Positions 1 through 5,819 of a stretch of 11,303 nucleotides of DNA are shown piece by piece (within the stretch, counting starts at the first letter, position 1; each line of letters opens with the position of its first letter). The stretch comes from Nanohaloarchaea archaeon PL-Br10_U2g27. Its GTDB lineage: Archaea > Nanohalarchaeota > Nanosalinia > Nanosalinales > Nanosalinaceae. The notes under the pieces are model-generated. The model was not told the origin of the DNA. It saw nothing but the letters and a program-made list of their open reading frames with translations, and did no database searches. Location: positions 1 to 11,303 of the forward strand of contig LKMX01000019.1 of the NCBI GenBank assembly GCA_001564035.1. The letters are read 5' to 3'. A program made the position numbers and the translations under genes.

Positions 1-2
1 CT

Positions 3-71
3 CAGGTCACCATTCACAGGTTTGTGAGGCTTTTGAACCCGTTGGGCTACACTCAAAACGGGGTTTGGTAA
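3..71 (+). CDS. possible C-terminal end of a gene entering from the left edge
   Basis: A reading frame is open from the left edge and ends in TAA at 69-71, giving about 22 residues (end: LLNPLGYTQNGVW). It matches no family I can name. A second frame, from base 2, is also open and reaches a TGA near 118-120, but that would run into the oppositely oriented gene ending at 115. An imperfect inverted repeat (AACCCGTT near 36 and AACGGGGTT near 57) overlaps this end and could be a terminator. The reading frame is a guess because too little is visible. Confidence 0.2.
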   Translation, partial: QVTIHRFVRLLNPLGYTQNGVW

Positions 72-114
72 GCGAAAATAAAGTTAGTTGTAGAATTATT
101 GATGTTTGGCAGCG

Positions 115-561
115 TTATTGAGCTATTTTTGCTGGTTCAGTGTCTTCAGGTTGTTCTTCTAGATAGTTTAGATTTATTTGTCGGTTATATTTGTTTAATA
201 CTGTTTCTTGTTGCTCTAGATATGCTTTTTCGGGAGTTAAATGTGTTTGGCTTCCGTTTCCATGCTTTTGAGTTACGTGTGTGACTGAGCTCATAGGATT
301 GATTTCTACTTGATAGTCTTGGAAATGGTTGTGGAGCGTAGCCGTTATTATTTCTCCTTCAGGCTCTATACGGGGTAAGTGGCTGTCTTCGGTGTTGTAG
401 TTTGCTCTTCCGAAGTATTCTATATTTTGCTTAAGCTCGTCTCTCTGGGTTGCAGTGTATTCTCTAGTTGTTTCTAATCTGCCGCGTACTGTTTCTTGAG
501 TTGTTTCTATCGCTACCCATCCTTCTTCGGGCGTTTCTTCCAGCAGTTTTTCTAGTGACAC
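115..561 (-). CDS. hypothetical acidic protein, 148 aa
   Basis: I do not recognise this protein. It begins at a GTG codon (559-561), which is preferred because a TATA-like box (585-592) lies 27 bases upstream, the spacing seen for most genes here and expected for a leaderless mRNA. No ATG is available nearby. The protein has no signal peptide, membrane segment or cysteine. Residues 1-50 are Glu/Thr/Arg-rich and probably helical. Residues 65-100 look like a small beta-rich section (EGEIITATLHNHFQDYQVEI), and the last 40 residues are polar and Gln/Glu-rich. The gene has no AGGCCT site. It is transcribed divergently from the 748 gene across a 186-base spacer. Function unknown. Confidence 0.65.
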   Translation of the reverse strand: MSLEKLLEETPEEGWVAIETTQETVRGRLETTREYTATQRDELKQNIEYFGRANYNTEDSHLPRIEPEGEIITATLHNHFQDYQVEINPMSSVTHVTQKHGNGSQTHLTPEKAYLEQQETVLNKYNRQINLNYLEEQPEDTEPAKIAQ

Positions 562-584
562 TTTGTAAGCTAATCTGTTTAAAA

Positions 585-592
585 CTTATAAA
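585..592 (-). promoter_or_regulatory. TATA box for the 115-561 gene
   Basis: TTTATAAG on the minus strand is centred about 27 bases upstream of the GTG start, so transcription would begin at or next to the start codon. Confidence 0.6.
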
Positions 593-713
593 CTAAGTTG
601 TTACTAGGCGGTTAGAAACATTATTTGGTCAAAAATATTCTGTCTTAACAAGGTTGTTCGCGTTCTTAAAAAATTTTTAGCGCCTGTACTGCGTAAGGCC
701 TATATTAATCATC

Positions 714-725
714 TTATTCATAACC
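714..725 (+). promoter_or_regulatory. weak TATA-like box for the 748 gene
   Basis: TTATTCATAACC is centred about 28 bases upstream of the ATG at 748. The spacing fits the other promoters here but the match is poor. A better AT-rich box, TATATTAAT at 701-709, would give a leader of about 15-20 bases. Confidence 0.35.
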
Positions 726-747
726 TTTTTTCCATCTTGTATATTGT

Positions 748-1113
748 ATGCGTAATAGAAGCGAATTAGTAGATGGTAATGAAAAGTTAGAAAGCAGTGA
801 CGATCTTTTAGAAGCGAAGGTTGAGATTGTGAAGGATAATGCAAAGGAATGGCAAGATATTTACGTTGAAACTTTAGAAAGCCAGCCTGTTGAGGAAGAC
901 CTTGAAAACATCGTAGAATGTTATTTTTTAGTTATGGAACAAGTAAACAAGACGCATAATGCCTTAGATGGCGCAGGTTACGATGATTTAGCTGAGGAAA
1001 TGGTAGGGGCATTTGAAGACGTAATTATGACGCAGTCAAAGTATAAACAGGAAGTTAGAGAAGCTTTAGGTTATACTCCGGCAGATTTATTCAAACAAGA
1101 ATACGGTTTGTAG
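748..1113 (+). CDS. hypothetical acidic, probably all-helical protein, 121 aa
   Basis: I do not recognise this protein. The ATG at 748 is the first in frame and has no Shine-Dalgarno sequence before it. The chain is strongly acidic and reads as a series of amphipathic helices: residues 15-35, 38-70 (centre ENIVECYFLVMEQ), 78-105 and 112-119. It has no signal peptide or membrane segment and one cysteine (C58). A soluble helical bundle, perhaps a binding or adaptor protein, is possible, but nothing in the sequence assigns a role. It is followed by a 213-base spacer containing three AGGCCT sites. The gene itself contains none. Confidence 0.7.
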   Translation: MRNRSELVDGNEKLESSDDLLEAKVEIVKDNAKEWQDIYVETLESQPVEEDLENIVECYFLVMEQVNKTHNALDGAGYDDLAEEMVGAFEDVIMTQSKYKQEVREALGYTPADLFKQEYGL

Positions 1114-1281
1114 AAAAGTTAGGCCTATTTTTATACACAGAAATTGTCTTTTTTCCGTTGGTAGGCCTCTTTACAGATCGCGGATTTTTTAATCAATCGG
1201 TCTTCGTAGCTGAAAGTCTGAGTGGGCATACTATGTAAAACTTCTTTGAAGGCCTGTAAGAATACGTTTTATGTTATTTGT

Positions 1282-1298
1282 TATTTAAAAGTTAAAAC
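1282..1298 (+). promoter_or_regulatory. TATA-like AT-rich region before the 1327 gene
   Basis: TATTTAAAAGTTAAAAC contains two overlapping TATA-like boxes. The second, centred near 1295, lies 26 bases upstream of an in-frame TTG (1321) and 32 upstream of the ATG (1327). The first would leave a leader of about 15 bases. It marks the true gene start as 1321 or 1327 rather than an ATG further upstream. Confidence 0.45.
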
Positions 1299-1326
1299 TG
1301 GTTTAGTTTGCATTCGTGGTTTGAAA

Positions 1327-1614
1327 ATGAATGAATTAGATGCATTTGCTGAATATGAGGATCCTGCAGATGACGAAGACTTGGCAGAATTTATAGGTTG
1401 TAGACCGGAAGAAATTGAAAGTACTTTGTATGTGGGAGAGGTAGGGGTTTCAGATGTGATGGCGGTAGCCACGTCTGATGAAGTATACTCTGTTAGAGTC
1501 GTGAATCCTGGAGGTTCAATGGCACAATATAATAGAGGCAGAGACAGCGATATAGACTGTGCAATAGAATCTTTCGCCGAAACTCTAGGAGACCAGTACG
1601 ATACAGAATGGTGA
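1327..1614 (+). CDS. hypothetical very acidic small protein, 95 aa
   Basis: I do not recognise this protein. I place the start at the ATG at 1327, giving MNELDAFAEYED. The frame is open back to an ATG near 1222, but those extra 35 residues are Lys/Cys/hydrophobic, unlike the acidic body, and they overlap the likely promoter at 1282-1298. An in-frame TTG at 1321 is also possible. Residues 1-35 are dominated by Asp and Glu. Residues 36-70 alternate hydrophobic residues in a beta-like pattern (ESTLYVGEVGVSDVMAVATS), and residues 75-95 form an acidic helix. There is no signal peptide or membrane segment. The acidity would suit a high-salt cytoplasm, but function is unknown. Confidence 0.6.
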   Translation: MNELDAFAEYEDPADDEDLAEFIGCRPEEIESTLYVGEVGVSDVMAVATSDEVYSVRVVNPGGSMAQYNRGRDSDIDCAIESFAETLGDQYDTEW

Positions 1615-1677
1615 GCCTATCTCGAACTCGGATCGCAAAGCGTTCTGAGCGAAAAAGAATTAAGCCTCCAAAATTGG

Positions 1678-1701
1678 ATCCAAGAGCGACAGAATCCAAG
1701 A
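1678..1701. repeat. short direct repeat ATCCAAGA beside a palindrome
   Basis: ATCCAAGA occurs at 1678-1685 and 1694-1701, 16 bases apart. The first copy overlaps the 10-base palindrome TTGGATCCAA (1674-1683). The second is followed by a T-run (1702-1707). It lies between the 1614 stop and the 1800 start, so it may be part of a terminator or operator. The repeat is short enough to be chance. Confidence 0.3.
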
Positions 1702-1766
1702 TTTTTTACAACAATTTTCTTAGCCAGGCCTTCCTATAGCAAAATATTTTTTCAAGTTTAACTGGT

Positions 1767-1775
1767 TTTTTAAAG
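1767..1775 (+). promoter_or_regulatory. TATA box for the 1800 gene
   Basis: TTTTTAAAG is centred 29 bases upstream of the ATG at 1800 and is preceded by GG-containing sequence. Its position predicts a leader of only a few bases or none. Confidence 0.6.
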
Positions 1776-1799
1776 GTTATAGGTCTATCTCTGTGCTGT

Positions 1800-2420
1800 A
1801 TGTGGTTGTTTGGTGCGGAAAGTAAAGAATATTGGAGAGACAATACTCTCCAAGATTTGAACGTGGTCGATAGGCCCGAGTTTGAAAAATACATTAATTT
1901 TTTGAGTCGGGGCGAAGTGGATAGAAATATTAAGATGCTTGATGCTGCACAGAGTAGAGGAGGGTGGAGCGAACTTTCAGCGGCTTTAGAGAAAGAGCAT
2001 GGTTATGAAGCTTCACCTAACACAATCCAGTTTAAAGCATATGATATGCAGAATAAGGGAATAGTTGACGAGCTTAATAACTGGACGGAGGCCTCGCAGG
2101 ATGTGCTTGATGTCTACGAGTTCTATGATTCTCAGATAGATGATTTAACTAGTTTGCTAGGAGCTTGCAGGTCTAAAGGCGCGTTAGCAGTATTTGAATT
2201 GTGTGAAGAAGGTCAAAATTTCGCTGTAAGAGATTTATCAAGTCAATCGGGCCTGCATTACTCTTATTTTTTGCAGACTTCTTTGCCTCAGCTTGAGGAC
2301 GCAGAGCTTATTGAAATCGATGAGATCTCTACTTATGGAGAGGGAGTCACCAAACATCCTTTTGAGATAGTCAATGGATTTCTGGGAGGCCTGGAGGCAG
2401 TTGTTGACCGGCACTATTAA
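1800..2420 (+). CDS. probable helix-turn-helix DNA-binding protein, 206 aa
   Basis: This is probably an archaeal transcription regulator with two DNA-binding-like modules. Residues 125-190 have a winged-helix pattern: a helix around KGALAVFELCEEG, a second around VRDLSSQSG, a recognition-like helix HYSYFLQTSLPQLEDAELI, then a short wing and KHPFEI. This resembles ArsR/MarR-type domains by arrangement, not by a diagnostic motif. An earlier stretch, residues 56-92 (WSELSAALEKEHGYEASPN, then TIQFKAYDMQNKGIVDEL), has a similar helix-turn-helix look. There is no membrane segment, and cysteines at 123 and 135 show no metal-site spacing. The TATA box 29 bases upstream supports the ATG at 1800. The stop is 7 bases from the convergent gene at 2428. 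Target and ligand are unknown. Confidence 0.65.
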   Translation: MWLFGAESKEYWRDNTLQDLNVVDRPEFEKYINFLSRGEVDRNIKMLDAAQSRGGWSELSAALEKEHGYEASPNTIQFKAYDMQNKGIVDELNNWTEASQDVLDVYEFYDSQIDDLTSLLGACRSKGALAVFELCEEGQNFAVRDLSSQSGLHYSYFLQTSLPQLEDAELIEIDEISTYGEGVTKHPFEIVNGFLGGLEAVVDRHY

Positions 2421-2427
2421 CGGTTTT

Positions 2428-2787
2428 CTAGTGATTCAGGCCTAACCTTTCTAGCAGAGCTTCCAACATCTCTTTTCCATATTCTGAATCATTATTAAGG
2501 ATTGTTTGGTTCTCTTTTTCATTTGTATAGCTGCATTCGTCGTTAATAGATGTCACCACTATCTGATCTGGATTCTGATCTGTGCTTGAGGCCTGATTAT
2601 CTCTACAGACTACTATGTCTTCATAAAACAATGCTTTGGGATCTGAGATGTTTATGTCGGTCTGAGAAAAGTTGTTTGAATTGTTTAGGCTTATTTCGAC
2701 TTCTGAATCCGCTTTTTCTATAGTGGTTGTGGCTTGGGCCATTGATGCAAAAAGTATTAGGATTCCGATTATTGCTAGATGCTTCAT
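2428..2787 (-). CDS. small secreted protein, probably N-glycosylated, 119 aa
   Basis: The N-terminus is a clear Sec signal peptide: MKH, a hydrophobic core (LAIIGILILFASM), then AQA at 17-19 as the likely cleavage site. The mature part is about 100 residues, polar and acidic, with five N-X-S/T sequons at N35, N39, N46, N93 and N99, consistent with archaeal surface N-glycosylation. It has exactly two cysteines, C61 and C85, which could form one disulfide outside the cell; the dsbB gene at 3421 could supply that chemistry. There is no second membrane segment, lipobox or C-terminal anchor. The C-terminus is a short amphipathic helix (EMLEALLERLG). It is convergent with the upstream regulator gene and divergent from the one at 2948. 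I do not recognise a family. Confidence 0.75.
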   Translation of the reverse strand: MKHLAIIGILILFASMAQATTTIEKADSEVEISLNNSNNFSQTDINISDPKALFYEDIVVCRDNQASSTDQNPDQIVVTSINDECSYTNEKENQTILNNDSEYGKEMLEALLERLGLNH

Positions 2788-2816
2788 TCCTAGTAGCTAC
2801 TACTTTCTCGGGCACA

Positions 2817-2825
2817 CTATATATC
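2817..2825 (-). promoter_or_regulatory. TATA box for the secreted-protein gene
   Basis: GATATATAG on the minus strand is centred 34 bases upstream of the ATG at 2787. It predicts a leader of about 7-8 bases, slightly longer than for neighbouring genes. Confidence 0.55.
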
Positions 2826-2915
2826 TGTTTTCCTCTACCAGTGTTTTTGGCAGATTTAAACGCCTGTGATTCTTGGTTTGAAGCTGTTAGATTTTCAAAG
2901 ATTTGCTGGGCGAGG

Positions 2916-2925
2916 GATAAAAAAG
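2916..2925 (+). promoter_or_regulatory. TATA box for the 2948 gene
   Basis: GATAAAAAAG is centred 27 bases upstream of the ATG at 2948, the spacing expected of a leaderless transcript. No Shine-Dalgarno sequence is present. Confidence 0.6.
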
Positions 2926-2947
2926 TGTTAAGCGTTTCACAGTAGTT

Positions 2948-3298
2948 ATGGACGGTCAGGTCGCAGAAGAAGTTGTAAAAGTGAAAGATCGTTACGATAG
3001 ACAGTTTCAGAGCTTTACAAGGAGTTTTTACGTAATGAAGTCTGCTTTAAGATATTTTTCAGTTAATCAGGGCCTGTCTTTTACTTCTTCGAAAATAAGC
3101 GATAATTTTCCTGTTACGACGCCGGTTGCAGGCTCAGCGTTGAAGATTTTTGACGAGCTCGGAGTGGTTGAGCCTCGAAGCAGTTCAAGCAGTCCTGACA
3201 GGTATATGCCGTCCGACGTCAATATTGAAAGACTGATGGTTATAGAGAAAGTCTTGATAGATAATTATGAAATTCAGGAGTTCTGCCCAGACAGTTAA
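2948..3298 (+). CDS. probable winged-helix DNA-binding protein, 116 aa
   Basis: A small soluble protein whose centre looks like a winged helix. Residues 29-43 form the first helix, 46-52 a short second helix (SSKISDN), 57-72 a recognition-like helix (TTPVAGSALKIFDELGVVE), and 73-90 a serine-rich turn (RSSSSSPDRYMPSD) in the place of the wing. Residues 92-110 form a C-terminal helix that could mediate dimerisation. The pattern (helix, SSKISDNF, helix, DELGVVEPR) is typical of archaeal regulators, but there is no family-defining motif. It is monocistronic, with a TATA box 27 bases upstream. It may regulate its divergent neighbour, the secreted-protein gene, from the shared 160-base intergenic region; that is inference from position only. 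Confidence 0.6.
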   Translation: MDGQVAEEVVKVKDRYDRQFQSFTRSFYVMKSALRYFSVNQGLSFTSSKISDNFPVTTPVAGSALKIFDELGVVEPRSSSSSPDRYMPSDVNIERLMVIEKVLIDNYEIQEFCPDS

Positions 3299-3321
3299 AC
3301 TAACAATATTTTAGACTTTTT

Positions 3322-3365
3322 GCTGATTAAACCACAAACCGTTGTAGTTCTAGGCCTTAATCAGC
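3322..3365 (+). other. long imperfect hairpin between the 3298 stop and dsbB
   Basis: A 9-base perfect inverted repeat (GCTGATTAA at 3322-3330, TTAATCAGC at 3357-3365) encloses an inner stem (ACCACAA at 3331-3337 with TTGTAGT at 3342-3348, one mismatch) closed by a four-base loop. Only the 3' side has an eight-base insertion, TCTAGGCC (3349-3356), which with the next T contains AGGCCT. It could be a terminator for the upstream gene, an operator, or a structured RNA element. No U-run follows, which weakens the terminator reading. Confidence 0.5.
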
Positions 3366-3386
3366 GAAACTACTTCTTATCGAAAC

Positions 3387-3395
3387 TTATAATAA
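3387..3395 (+). promoter_or_regulatory. TATA box for dsbB
   Basis: TTATAATAA is centred 30 bases upstream of the ATG at 3421, predicting a leader of a few bases. AGGCCT (3399-3404) lies just downstream of the box. Confidence 0.6.
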
Positions 3396-3420
3396 TAGAG
3401 GCCTAGTTATCCTTGTTATA

Positions 3421-3990
3421 ATGTCTTTAGTACCAACAGTTGCAGCATACCTAACATTAGGAACTCATGTAATTTTCGTGATTGCGATAGCCGCATTTTT
3501 GATTAATAGGACTCCGATAGGTATTAATAGGCCTTTAGGACCGTTAGAGGACTTTGTTGAAAAGTATTATAGGGAAGTAGCTTTTGTAATTGTTACTGCG
3601 GCTACTTCTGGAAGCCTATATTTATCCGAAGTCTTGGGTTGGGAACCATGCCCGCTCTGTTGGTACCAGAGGATTTTCATGTATCCAATGGTCATCCTGT
3701 TTGGTGTATCAGCAATTCTGAAAAAAGATGATGTAGAAGACTATGTGTTGCCTATAGCACTTATTGGAATGGGTATATCCGGGTTCCACTATTTGGTTCA
3801 GATGGTGGATGAAGTACAGTCTACAGGATGTGATATAACTTCGATAGCCTGTGAAACAACGCACATGCTGTATTTTGATTACATAACTGTGCCAATGATG
3901 GCTTTAACAGCGTTCACAGCAGTAGCAGTTATCAGCTACAAATTTAATGGAAAGAAAGAAAAAGAAGAAGAGGAACTTTACCTCTCATAA
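3421..3990 (+). CDS. dsbB: DsbB/BdbC family disulfide bond formation protein, 189 aa
   Basis: Integral membrane thiol:quinone oxidoreductase; the family reoxidises a DsbA-like partner and passes electrons to quinone. The first redox pair is in CPLCWYQR (C77, C80), the family hallmark. The second pair is C137 and C144 in the extracytoplasmic loop (GCDITSIAC). Hydrophobic segments lie at about 5-27, 52-72, 84-100, 106-127 and 153-173. The last four are the canonical DsbB bundle, so the first is an N-terminal extra helix joined by a short linker. The C-terminus is a cytoplasmic Lys/Glu-rich tail (KKEKEEEE). It overlaps the convergent gene at 3978 by 13 bases. No DsbA partner is visible in the window. 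The start fits the TATA box at 3387. Confidence 0.93.
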   Translation: MSLVPTVAAYLTLGTHVIFVIAIAAFLINRTPIGINRPLGPLEDFVEKYYREVAFVIVTAATSGSLYLSEVLGWEPCPLCWYQRIFMYPMVILFGVSAILKKDDVEDYVLPIALIGMGISGFHYLVQMVDEVQSTGCDITSIACETTHMLYFDYITVPMMALTAFTAVAVISYKFNGKKEKEEEELYLS

Positions 3991-4193
3991 CTGTTATGTC
4001 CAAGCTTTGCGCATACAGGACACTTCTTAGTGTAAGCCGTACCAAATAAGATTACGGCCAGAAGTCCTAATACAAGCGAGAACACTTCATCTACTTGCAG
4101 ATAGCCTGCAAGAATTGCCAAAGATCCAAGGCCTGAAATAGCTCCAGCCGCTACTCGCATCTGAAGATCTAGGCCTCCTACGTTTTTCTCCAT
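3978..4193 (-). CDS. DUF2892-like small membrane protein with C-terminal CPVC, 71 aa
   Basis: The N-terminal KNVGGLDLQMRVAAGA matches the conserved start of DUF2892 (YgaP-type membrane domain) proteins. Two transmembrane helices follow at about 13-31 and 36-54. The family usually ends with a motif near CPLY; here it is KKCPVCAKLG, with C58 and C61 forming a CxxC just after the second helix, so redox or metal-binding chemistry is possible. The molecular function of DUF2892 is not established. The convergent 13-base overlap with dsbB (both reading through 3978-3990) fits a thiol-redox link, but only by context. It is transcribed divergently from the COG0523 GTPase gene at 4277, with 83 bases between the starts and a separate TATA box for each. 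Confidence 0.8.
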   Translation of the reverse strand: MEKNVGGLDLQMRVAAGAISGLGSLAILAGYLQVDEVFSLVLGLLAVILFGTAYTKKCPVCAKLGHNSYER

Positions 4194-4215
4194 GAATAAA
4201 GTATCTGTGAGTGTG

Positions 4216-4225
4216 GATAAATAAG
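4216..4225 (-). promoter_or_regulatory. TATA box for the DUF2892-like gene
   Basis: CTTATTTATC on the minus strand is centred 27 bases upstream of the ATG at 4193. Transcription should start at the initiation codon. Confidence 0.6.
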
Positions 4226-4244
4226 ATTGGGCAAAAATAACTAC

Positions 4245-4254
4245 TTTTAATAAT
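4245..4254 (+). promoter_or_regulatory. TATA box for the COG0523 GTPase gene
   Basis: TTTTAATAAT is centred 27 bases upstream of the ATG at 4277. With the box at 4216-4225 it makes a compact divergent promoter pair. Confidence 0.6.
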
Positions 4255-4276
4255 TTTTCTATGCAAAGTTAATAAT

Positions 4277-5158
4277 ATGTCTCGGCAAGATCTGTACATT
4301 TTTCATGGTCGTTTAGGCAGCGGTAAGACTACTGCGATACAGCATATTAGAAATATGGATAAGTTCAAGGATTCAGTGGTTATAGAGAATGAGCTGGCGT
4401 CAGAAAATATAGATCAAGACAAGTTGGGCGGCAGAAATGTATATGATATCAGCGGACTCTGCGTATGCTGTTCAACAGGGAATGAATTAAACGATGCTTT
4501 AAACAAGGCCTATAACCACTCTGAAGCTCAGCCGGTAATTCTGGAAACTACAGGCGCAGCTAATTTAGTTAATGTCCTGAAAAAAATACTTACAGATAGC
4601 GAGTTTAACGACAAATACAGTATTGCATCCAGTATCTTTGTGATAGGTCTTCAACCTAACCTAGATGTTGGTGAAATGGCTTCAGAAATACTCGTGTCTG
4701 ACACAGTAATTTTGAACAAGACAGATCTTGTGGACGAAGAAACTGTTAAAAGGTATAGCAATGAAATTAGAGAAATTAAGGAAGAAGTAGAGATTGTCTG
4801 CACACAAAACTCTGAGATAGGTCTCGACAAACTATCATCCGAATCCTCTCTGAACCAGTATCTCGCTGAAGCAGTATCCGAAAATATAGGGGAAGGCCAT
4901 CAGTTCGACAGGTATGAAGTGGTTGAAGGACTAGAGTTTGAATCAGAGAAACAGTTCAAACAACGTTTTGAACAAGTTTCAAACAGGTTTAGTATTGGAA
5001 GGATGAAAGGCGTTGTTAAATTGGGCGAAGAAAATCGTTTTGTTGAATACTCTTCAGGCAAATTAAGTCTTGATGGCGAAAAACCTGTAACTAATAAATT
5101 AGTGGTGATTGGAGATGACAGCATCTATGAAGCAGTCCAAGAAATACAAAAGGCCTGA
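4277..5158 (+). CDS. COG0523/CobW family G3E GTPase, putative metallochaperone, 293 aa
   Basis: Members of this family (YjiA, CobW, ZNG1 and nitrile hydratase activators) use GTP to deliver zinc, cobalt or iron to client proteins. Visible motifs are the Walker A P-loop GRLGSGKTT (11-19), the family's metal-binding CxCC in GLCVCCST (C62, C64, C65), the ILETTGAAN switch/Walker B region (88-96), and the guanine-specificity NKTD (147-150). The C-terminal part from about 235 (GRMKGVVKLG) resembles a short CobW C-terminal domain. The His-rich stretch found in many members is absent, so the metal cannot be read from the sequence. The last 32 bases overlap the next gene, which has its own ribosome binding site inside this one, so the two are probably co-translated. 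The nearby nicotianamine synthase-like gene supports a metal role. Confidence 0.9.
   Translation: MSRQDLYIFHGRLGSGKTTAIQHIRNMDKFKDSVVIENELASENIDQDKLGGRNVYDISGLCVCCSTGNELNDALNKAYNHSEAQPVILETTGAANLVNVLKKILTDSEFNDKYSIASSIFVIGLQPNLDVGEMASEILVSDTVILNKTDLVDEETVKRYSNEIREIKEEVEIVCTQNSEIGLDKLSSESSLNQYLAEAVSENIGEGHQFDRYEVVEGLEFESEKQFKQRFEQVSNRFSIGRMKGVVKLGEENRFVEYSSGKLSLDGEKPVTNKLVVIGDDSIYEAVQEIQKA
5111..5118 (+). promoter_or_regulatory. Shine-Dalgarno sequence that sets the 5127 start
   Basis: GGAGATGA differs by one base from the GGAGGTGA consensus and stands 8 bases before the ATG at 5127. It lies inside the 3' end of the GTPase gene. It favours 5127 over the in-frame TTG at 5109 and the ATG at 5115, which overlap or precede the signal. 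Confidence 0.75.
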
Positions 5159-5783
5159 AAAACTAGATAAAGAAACGATTCTTGAGGATGCTGAAAGAGA
5201 AGTTGAAGAACTTTTAGACATGTTTGATCAGTGGTCACAACTCAATAACAAAGTCTCAGAGATTGAAGACAAAATATTTTCCAAAGCTGTGACGGTAGCA
5301 ACAGAAAACAGTATTGATATCAGTAAAGTGACAGAAGGGAAATTCAAGAACGATGACGTAGAACGACTTAAAGAAGAGAAGAGAGCTGTAGAAGAAGAAA
5401 AGAAGGCTGTTGGCCAAAGTATGAAGTTCAAGAACCCTGTAGTATGGATTATGTATAAGAGAAAGGCCTACATAGGGACGAATGATGAGATGAGGGTTAT
5501 GCAGGACTTCCGAGAGCACTGTCAGGTCCCTGACGGTATTTGTACTGCTCGCTACATATTTATCAAGGAGTACTGCGAAGAAAAACTTGGCTGGAACATC
5601 GACAGTAATAACGATTTTGATCGTGATCTGAGCCTTAAGAGACTCTATAATGATGATAAAATAATTTCTCTGGTACAAGATGATGAATTTATGGAGCGGT
5701 GGAGATCACATGAATTAAATATGGCTGATGGAAGGCCTGCCAAATGGGAAGAGTTTGATTCTGAATCAAAGCTAATAAGTTGA
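5127..5783 (+). CDS. uncharacterised protein, paralogue A of a tandem pair, 218 aa
   Basis: I do not recognise this protein. Residues 1-100 are charged and helical, probably with coiled coils at about 15-60 and 74-98 (ERLKEEKRAVEEEKKAVGQ). Residues 103-190 form a domain shared with the next gene: NPVVWIMYKRKAYIG (103-117), an R129-H131 pair, ARYIFIKEY (141-149), LGWNIDSNNDF (154-164), LKRLY (170-174), and SLVQDDEFM (181-189). Three cysteines (C132, C139, C150) fall in this domain but are not aligned in the paralogue. A second shared element is DGRPAKWEEF at 201-210. Translational coupling to the COG0523 GTPase (32-base overlap) suggests a joint role, perhaps as client or partner of the metallochaperone; this is inference. 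It is cytoplasmic by lack of a signal or membrane segment. Confidence 0.8.
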   Translation: MKQSKKYKRPEKLDKETILEDAEREVEELLDMFDQWSQLNNKVSEIEDKIFSKAVTVATENSIDISKVTEGKFKNDDVERLKEEKRAVEEEKKAVGQSMKFKNPVVWIMYKRKAYIGTNDEMRVMQDFREHCQVPDGICTARYIFIKEYCEEKLGWNIDSNNDFDRDLSLKRLYNDDKIISLVQDDEFMERWRSHELNMADGRPAKWEEFDSESKLIS

Positions 5784-5787
5784 GAAG

Positions 5788-5797
5788 TTATTAAAAG
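5788..5797 (+). promoter_or_regulatory. TATA box for paralogue B
   Basis: TTATTAAAAG is centred 27 bases upstream of the ATG at 5820, in the 36-base gap after paralogue A. Paralogue B therefore seems to have its own leaderless transcript rather than relying only on the upstream operon. Confidence 0.6.
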
Positions 5798-5819
5798 ACT
5801 TGCCCGAGTTTATTAACTC

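Noticed and set aside
36..65. tRNA-like look of the GAACCC and GGGGTTT sequence at the left edge
   Set aside because: No T-loop, anticodon stem or acceptor pairing can be built; only an imperfect hairpin is present.
1..695. The first 695 bases contain no AGGCCT, possibly marking a transferred segment
   Set aside because: With one site per about 300 bases, a gap this long is not rare. Comparable gaps occur at 2595-3351 and 4512-5150, within genes that look native.
1222..1326. N-terminal extension of the 1327 gene to an ATG at 1222
   Set aside because: The extra 35 residues are basic, Cys-rich and unlike the acidic body, and they cover the likely promoter at 1282-1298.
1114..1326. Possible small RNA gene in the 213-base spacer after the 1113 stop
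   Set aside because: A TATA-like TTTTTATAC (1127-1135) and three AGGCCT sites are present, but I found no conserved RNA motif, strong stem or C/D boxes to support a gene.
5109..5126. Earlier starts (TTG 5109, ATG 5115) for paralogue A
   Set aside because: They fall on or before the GGAGATGA ribosome binding site, which is correctly spaced only for the ATG at 5127.
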